In this document: piece after piece, positions 7,558 through 9,431 of the stretch
Numbering within the stretch: position 1 is the first letter of the stretch
Layout: every line of letters starts with the position of its first letter
Notes under the pieces: model-generated
Told to the model about the DNA's origin: nothing
What the model saw: the letters and a program-made list of their open reading frames with translations, nothing else
Database searches by the model: none
Position numbers and translations under genes: made by a program
Assembly (NCBI GenBank): GCA_027025255.1
Contig: JALVRC010000117.1
Location: 21,043 to 30,473, forward strand
Reading direction: 5' to 3'
DNA: 9,431 bases
From: Caldifarciminota bacterium
Lineage (GTDB): Bacteria; Hydrothermota; Tepidihabitantia; B3-TA06; JALVRC01

Positions 7558-7770
7558 CTATCGTATTTTTGTACATCGGTATCGATTTTTAATATGGCGA
7601 TGAAAGTATGAACCATGAGAAGATGCAGCCATCAGTGCATTGTATATGGACTCTGGGACATTAAAATACTGGTAAATACCACCACTATGAAATTCTATTT
7701 CTAAAGTTTGGAATTTTGAGTCATAACCAATCGAGCGTATGTTACTTGAACTAACGGATTGTCGGATCAT
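7558..7770 (-). CDS. KTSC-domain small protein
   Basis: 70 residues, essentially one KTSC domain (named after the lysyl-tRNA synthetase C-terminal region). The hallmarks are an early SSNIRSIGYD strand, then LEIEFHSGGIYQYFNVP, and the closing HGSYFHRHIKNRY motif. The function of stand-alone KTSC proteins is not established; they turn up in phage and accessory regions, and RNA or tRNA binding is often guessed. An excellent ribosome site (AGGAGG, 7783-7778) precedes the ATG. The OLD gene starts 11 bases after its stop, so the two form one operon. Being first and well translated, it could be a sensor, inhibitor or accessory factor for OLD. This is inference. Confidence 0.85.
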   Translation of the reverse strand: MIRQSVSSSNIRSIGYDSKFQTLEIEFHSGGIYQYFNVPESIYNALMAASSHGSYFHRHIKNRYRCTKIR

Positions 7771-7773
7771 ATC

Positions 7774-8109
7774 TTAACCTCCTATCTTATTTTTTCTCCC
7801 TGGACCAAACAAGTCGCCGAGTAATATGTCGCCTAACGGTGCGGCGGGTTTGCGAAGGTGTCGCGTAGCGCATTCTTTGGGTGCAGCGTAGCGAAACCGC
7901 AAACCCGCAGATATACGAAGTTCGCAAAGCGAACGAAGTATATCAAGGGCGAAGCCCGCCGCACCGATATACAGAAATGAGCGAAGCGAATTTCTGTATA
8001 TCTCGTTTATATATGAACTGTTCGTATACAACGCTAATTTTGGAAAATATGTGAACTGTTCGCATATATCTCCTTCTCTATGTCCATTATTCTTTGTTTC
8101 TCTGCTCAT
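7774..8109 (-). CDS. possible leader ORF running through the attC-like hairpins into the KTSC gene
   Basis: 111 codons. It has what a translated ORF needs at its start: a consensus promoter about 40 bases upstream and GGAGGT 5 bases before the ATG (8109). Its stop TAA (7776-7774) overlaps the region just after the KTSC ribosome site, leaving 3 bases to the KTSC ATG, so translation could be coupled. The product, however, looks like translated structural DNA: after about residue 45 it is encoded by nested palindromes, and no domain is recognisable. It may be a real small protein truncated by an attC, a leader that keeps the mRNA hairpins open, or chance. Comparable leader reading frames in integrons (ORF-11 in attI1) are known to aid expression of first cassettes. 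Confidence 0.4.
   Translation of the reverse strand: MSRETKNNGHREGDICEQFTYFPKLALYTNSSYINEIYRNSLRSFLYIGAAGFALDILRSLCELRISAGLRFRYAAPKECATRHLRKPAAPLGDILLGDLFGPGRKNKIGG
7831..7972 (-). repeat. attC-like recombination site D, hairpin-rich
   Basis: It begins with a perfect GCCTAAC (7831-7837). The outer stem is a perfect 12-base pair, CGGTGCGGCGGG (7837-7848) with its complement at 7955-7966. The expected GTTRRRY after the right arm is replaced by GATATAC (7966-7972), which breaks the TT, so the outer core site is degenerate. Inside are a perfect 11-bp stem (7844-7854 with 7898-7908), a hairpin with GATATAC/GTATATC and GTTCGC/GCGAAC arms (7910-7944) and GGGCGAAGCCC (7947-7957). Two of these stems share bases, so alternative folds compete. 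It lies upstream of the KTSC gene. Confidence 0.6.
7966..8002. repeat. perfect 13-bp inverted repeat
   Basis: GATATACAGAAAT (7966-7978) and ATTTCTGTATATC (7990-8002) pair perfectly around an 11-base GAGCGAAGCGA loop. The left arm shares its first base with the outer stem of site D. No T-run follows on either strand, so it is not an intrinsic terminator. Confidence 0.8.
8010..8028. promoter_or_regulatory. operator-like palindrome 1
   Basis: Minus strand TATACGAACAGTTCATATA: two 9-base halves around a central base with one mismatch. A 1-base loop cannot form an RNA hairpin, so a dimeric DNA-binding protein is the natural reading. Its centre (8019) is 38 bases from that of palindrome 2. Both lie inside the leader ORF, about 120 bases downstream of the promoter start, where a bound protein would act as a roadblock. 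Confidence 0.45.
8047..8067. promoter_or_regulatory. operator-like palindrome 2
   Basis: Minus strand ATATGCGAAC, a central A, then GTTCACATAT: 10-base halves with one mismatch, sharing the GAACAGTTC core of palindrome 1. The core differs in spacing from the Gram-positive LexA box (GAAC-N4-GTTC), so I do not call it a LexA site. The repressor is unknown; none of the nearby proteins shows a helix-turn-helix. Confidence 0.45.
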
Positions 8110-8153
8110 TATCTACCTCCAGATAATTTTGTTTACTAAATAAGAAACAGTAT

Positions 8154-8181
8154 ATTATATACACACTTCACATTTTGTCAA
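8154..8181 (-). promoter_or_regulatory. consensus sigma70 promoter
   Basis: On the minus strand TTGACA (8181-8176) and TATAAT (8159-8154) are both perfect and 16 bases apart. The RNA start would be near 8147, 38 bases before the leader ATG. It reads into the leader ORF, the KTSC and OLD genes and possibly later cassettes. Strong promoters reading into cassettes are what an integron Pc or a promoter-bearing cassette supplies. Confidence 0.8.
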
Positions 8182-8220
8182 GGGAAAAATTTTGTTTATC
8201 TATTGGTTAAACCATACGAC

Positions 8221-8258
8221 AATGCTTAAACACATTCCCTTATGTTCTTTTAAGCATT
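8221..8258. repeat. 10-bp perfect inverted repeat overlapping the right direct repeat
   Basis: AATGCTTAAA (8221-8230) and TTTAAGCATT (8249-8258) are perfect complements around an 18-base spacer. The right arm includes the first bases of the 41-base direct repeat, so it may mark the end of an element or a regulatory site of the former recombinase gene. Confidence 0.55.
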
Positions 8259-8290
8259 CTGGGTAAAAGATGAGGTATTAAACTTTAAAA
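8250..8290 (+). repeat. direct repeat, right copy
   Basis: It matches 2567-2607 at 37 of 41 positions and lies immediately upstream of the serine-recombinase remnant. It contains GATGAGGT, which could once have been that gene's ribosome site. Together with the left copy it brackets about 5.7 kb holding attC-like sites A to D and their genes. Confidence 0.8.
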
Positions 8291-8306
8291 AGCGTATAAA
8301 AGTTTT

Positions 8307-8495
8307 TTGGTCTTAGTAAATAAGAAAAAAGCAGTTTTGGGTTGTGCGGTCTATACTAGAGTATCAACTGAAAATCAGGTTGAAAAAGATTATAGTTCTC
8401 TTGAATCCCAGAAAAAACATATCCTGAATTTTATAAAAAGCCGAAAGTTTGAGGGCTGAAAACTTTTTTGGTATCTATGAAGAGACAGGCTTTCC
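8307..8495 (+). pseudogene. serine recombinase N-terminal remnant
   Basis: From a TTG at 8307 the frame reads AVYTRVSTENQ, containing the catalytic Ser motif Y-x-R-V-S, then YSSLESQKKHILNFIKSRKFEG, the usual resolvase/invertase N-terminus. It is broken twice. A TGA (8457-8459) sits where the family usually has Trp (EGW). Then a six-T run (8464-8469) holds one base too many, moving FGIYEETGF (about 8467-8493) into the next frame. Homology ends about 20 bases before attC-like E, and the rest of the catalytic domain and the DNA-binding part are gone. It was either a large serine recombinase or a resolvase. Reading TGA as Trp would not repair the frameshift, and no in-frame TGA occurs in the other genes here. 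Confidence 0.85.
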
Positions 8496-8512
8496 ATGCG
8501 CGTATTGTTTTA

Positions 8513-8603
8513 TTATAACGTTTGGGGCGCATCAAAAGTTCAGAGCCGATAGGCGAGGAATTTGGACGGAGCGAATGCAAAGTTGGTTAGACACCTGTTA
8601 TAC
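8513..8603 (-). repeat. attC-like recombination site E (weaker)
   Basis: The ends are TTATAAC (8513-8519, two mismatches to RYYYAAC) and GTTATAC (8597-8603, one mismatch to GTTRRRY); the outer TATAAC/GTTATA arms pair. The inside shares AAGTTC, GAG and GGCGAGGAATT-like blocks with site C. It lies 12 bases after the stop of the small PD-(D/E)XK gene, the right place for that cassette's attC. Inner stems are poor, so the call is tentative. Confidence 0.45.
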
Positions 8604-8615
8604 GCTGACACCATG

Positions 8616-9107
8616 TTATTCATTTTTGTCAACTCTAAATTCCTCCCCATTTTGATCTTGGTTGGACAGTAATTTGACTTTTATATACGATTTTGTAGGT
8701 AAGTAAGATATTAAACATCCATACTTATATTTATATGGACTTCTAAGTAAGCCCTTTATTTTTTCTAAGTCATGTCGATTTGTGTAATTTTTCTTTATTT
8801 CAAAAGCAATTAAATTATTGTTATTGTTTTCTCTTTCATGAATTATTATGTCCGGTCTGATAGCTTTTACATTCTTATTCTCGTCAATTATTATCTTTTT
8901 GGGATCATTACAATTCTTGTTGTATTCTAAATCTACACTATATAGAGTGGAAGATCCTACATTCAAAAACCGTTCAAGATAACAGGCCAATCTGTGGTTA
9001 ATACACTCCTCTTTTACTTTACGATGAATTAGCCCAGCATCTCTTCTAACCAATTCTCTTAATGATTTTTTTATTAGCCATTTGATTTTATCCCTATCCA
9101 TTAACAT
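8616..9107 (-). CDS. small PD-(D/E)XK nuclease-like protein
   Basis: 163 residues. It carries the pattern of the PD-(D/E)XK fold: an N-terminal helix with VKEECINHRLACYLERFL (31-48), RPDIIIH with D86, and the strand IAFEIKK with E103 and K105, followed by a helix and a YKYGCLISYL strand (126-135). Such small stand-alone proteins are frequent in integron cassettes and defence islands; DNA cleavage is plausible but the target is unknown. Starts at 9107 and 9101 are both possible; GAGTGG is better spaced for 9101. Attachment-like sites F and E flank it, so it appears to be a single-gene cassette. No methylase or other partner is seen. Confidence 0.8.
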   Translation of the reverse strand: MLMDRDKIKWLIKKSLRELVRRDAGLIHRKVKEECINHRLACYLERFLNVGSSTLYSVDLEYNKNCNDPKKIIIDENKNVKAIRPDIIIHERENNNNNLIAFEIKKNYTNRHDLEKIKGLLRSPYKYKYGCLISYLPTKSYIKVKLLSNQDQNGEEFRVDKNE

Positions 9108-9128
9108 ACACCACTCTGCTTGCCCCTG

Positions 9129-9208
9129 ACGTGTTAAGGGTATCTGAAGTCGCCAAAGGCGATTTGGGTGATGGATTTATGGCAGAACCTGATACCCGTT
9201 CGTTATGT
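9129..9208 (-). repeat. attC-like recombination site F (weaker)
   Basis: Arms GGGTATC (9138-9144) and GATACCC (9191-9197) pair perfectly. The right end CGTTATGT contains GTTATGT (9202-9208), one mismatch to GTTRRRY, but no good RYYYAAC is found on the left. Inside are TATCTGAAGT, shared with site C, and the hairpin TCGCCAAAGGCGA (9150-9162). It lies 22 bases after the stop of the partial gene at the right edge. Confidence 0.45.
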
Positions 9209-9230
9209 GAGGTTAATTTTATTTTATTCG

Positions 9231-9431
9231 TTATTTTATCCATTTTTCCACTAATTCAATTACCCTTTCATTGTATGTTTCATAATTAGAGTGTTCATCA
9301 AGCGGATTTCTCCACCACTCCTTGTGTGTTCTGACCCAAGACTTGAAATCAATCAATTGGAGTAATTTTTCTTCTTTTTTATAAAAAATTTGAACAAACT
9401 CAAGAAGATTAAATAGCATTTCGCAGTATTG
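9231..9431 (-). CDS. unidentified protein, N-terminus outside the window
   Basis: The frame stays open through the window edge, so the ATG at 9419 may be internal and the gene probably begins further right; 66 residues are visible. It is rich in aromatic and charged residues (SWVRTHKEWWRNP near the middle, then ERVIELVEKWIK at the end) and has no signal, membrane segment or motif I recognise. It has the same strand as the other cassette genes and is followed by attC-like F, so it is probably another cassette gene. Confidence 0.6.
   Translation of the reverse strand, partial: QYCEMLFNLLEFVQIFYKKEEKLLQLIDFKSWVRTHKEWWRNPLDEHSNYETYNERVIELVEKWIK

Larger units (their letters stand above)
8110..8306. 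other. promoter and repeat stretch without genes
   Basis: Between the leader ORF and the recombinase remnant I find only the consensus promoter (8154-8181, minus strand), an AT-rich stretch with GGTTAAACC (8205-8213), the 10-bp inverted repeat and the right direct repeat. With the remnant and attC-like E it extends to a stretch of about 500 bases (8110-8615) without an intact gene. Confidence 0.6.

Noticed and set aside
7966..8002. Intrinsic terminator
   Set aside because: The stem is strong but no T-run follows on either strand, and its arms recur in neighbouring palindromes, so a recombination or structural role fits better.
8010..8067. Pair of LexA/SOS boxes
   Set aside because: The core is GAAC-N1-GTTC, not the GAAC-N4-GTTC of Gram-positive LexA nor CTG-N10-CAG, so LexA is not supported.
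7831..8067. CRISPR array
   Set aside because: The repeats are inverted rather than regularly spaced direct repeats, with no unique spacers of constant length.
8457..8459. In-frame TGA at a Trp position as a sign of a TGA=Trp genetic code
   Set aside because: A frame change follows within ten bases and none of the intact genes uses in-frame TGA, so gene decay is the simpler reading.
8449..8655. 68-codon plus-strand frame
   Set aside because: Its start is the frame-shifted second piece of the recombinase remnant and the rest is attC-like E and antisense of the PD-(D/E)XK gene end; not a gene.

Overview
The window is AT-rich bacterial DNA and looks like an accessory, defence-rich region. No rRNA, tRNA or other taxonomic marker gene is present, so the host cannot be named. 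It carries several integron-type attC-like sites. Integron cassette arrays are known in gamma-proteobacteria, Treponema and many environmental bacteria, so a spirochaete or another cassette-hosting lineage is possible but not shown.

Left part (1-2501, plus strand): two adjacent genes with a 3-base gap. The first is a TPR-like protein cut by the window edge. The second has an N-terminal signal-like segment, a PD-(D/E)XK nuclease-like core, several hydrophobic segments and a C-terminal tail of four and a half 9-residue repeats built around T-P-W. They may form a secreted or envelope-linked toxin-like pair, but this is inferred from layout only.

Middle and right part (about 2560-9431): every intact gene is on the minus strand, and genes or gene pairs alternate with imperfect inverted repeats ending in sequences close to the integron core sites RYYYAAC and GTTRRRY. 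Read 5'->3' on the minus strand the order is: an unidentified partial gene; attC-like F; a small PD-(D/E)XK-like gene; attC-like E; a disturbed stretch holding a serine-recombinase remnant (plus strand) and a consensus sigma70 promoter; a leader ORF that runs through the hairpin-rich attC-like D; a KTSC-domain gene and an OLD-family ATPase/Toprim gene; attC-like C; a CD-NTase plus SLATT pair that forms a minimal CBASS-like operon; attC-like B; an unidentified 353-residue protein; attC-like A. No tyrosine integron integrase is in view, so the best description is a CALIN-like cassette cluster or the inner part of a larger integron.

Two 41-base direct repeats (2567-2607 and 8250-8290, 37 of 41 identical) bracket the central block. 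The right copy leads into the serine-recombinase remnant, and the left copy ends where attC-like A begins. This suggests that cassettes were assembled into or beside a degraded recombinase locus. How the block may work: the perfect promoter near 8150 would transcribe the KTSC and OLD genes and possibly later cassettes; the CD-NTase has its own plausible promoter; the 353-residue gene has no clear promoter and probably relies on read-through.
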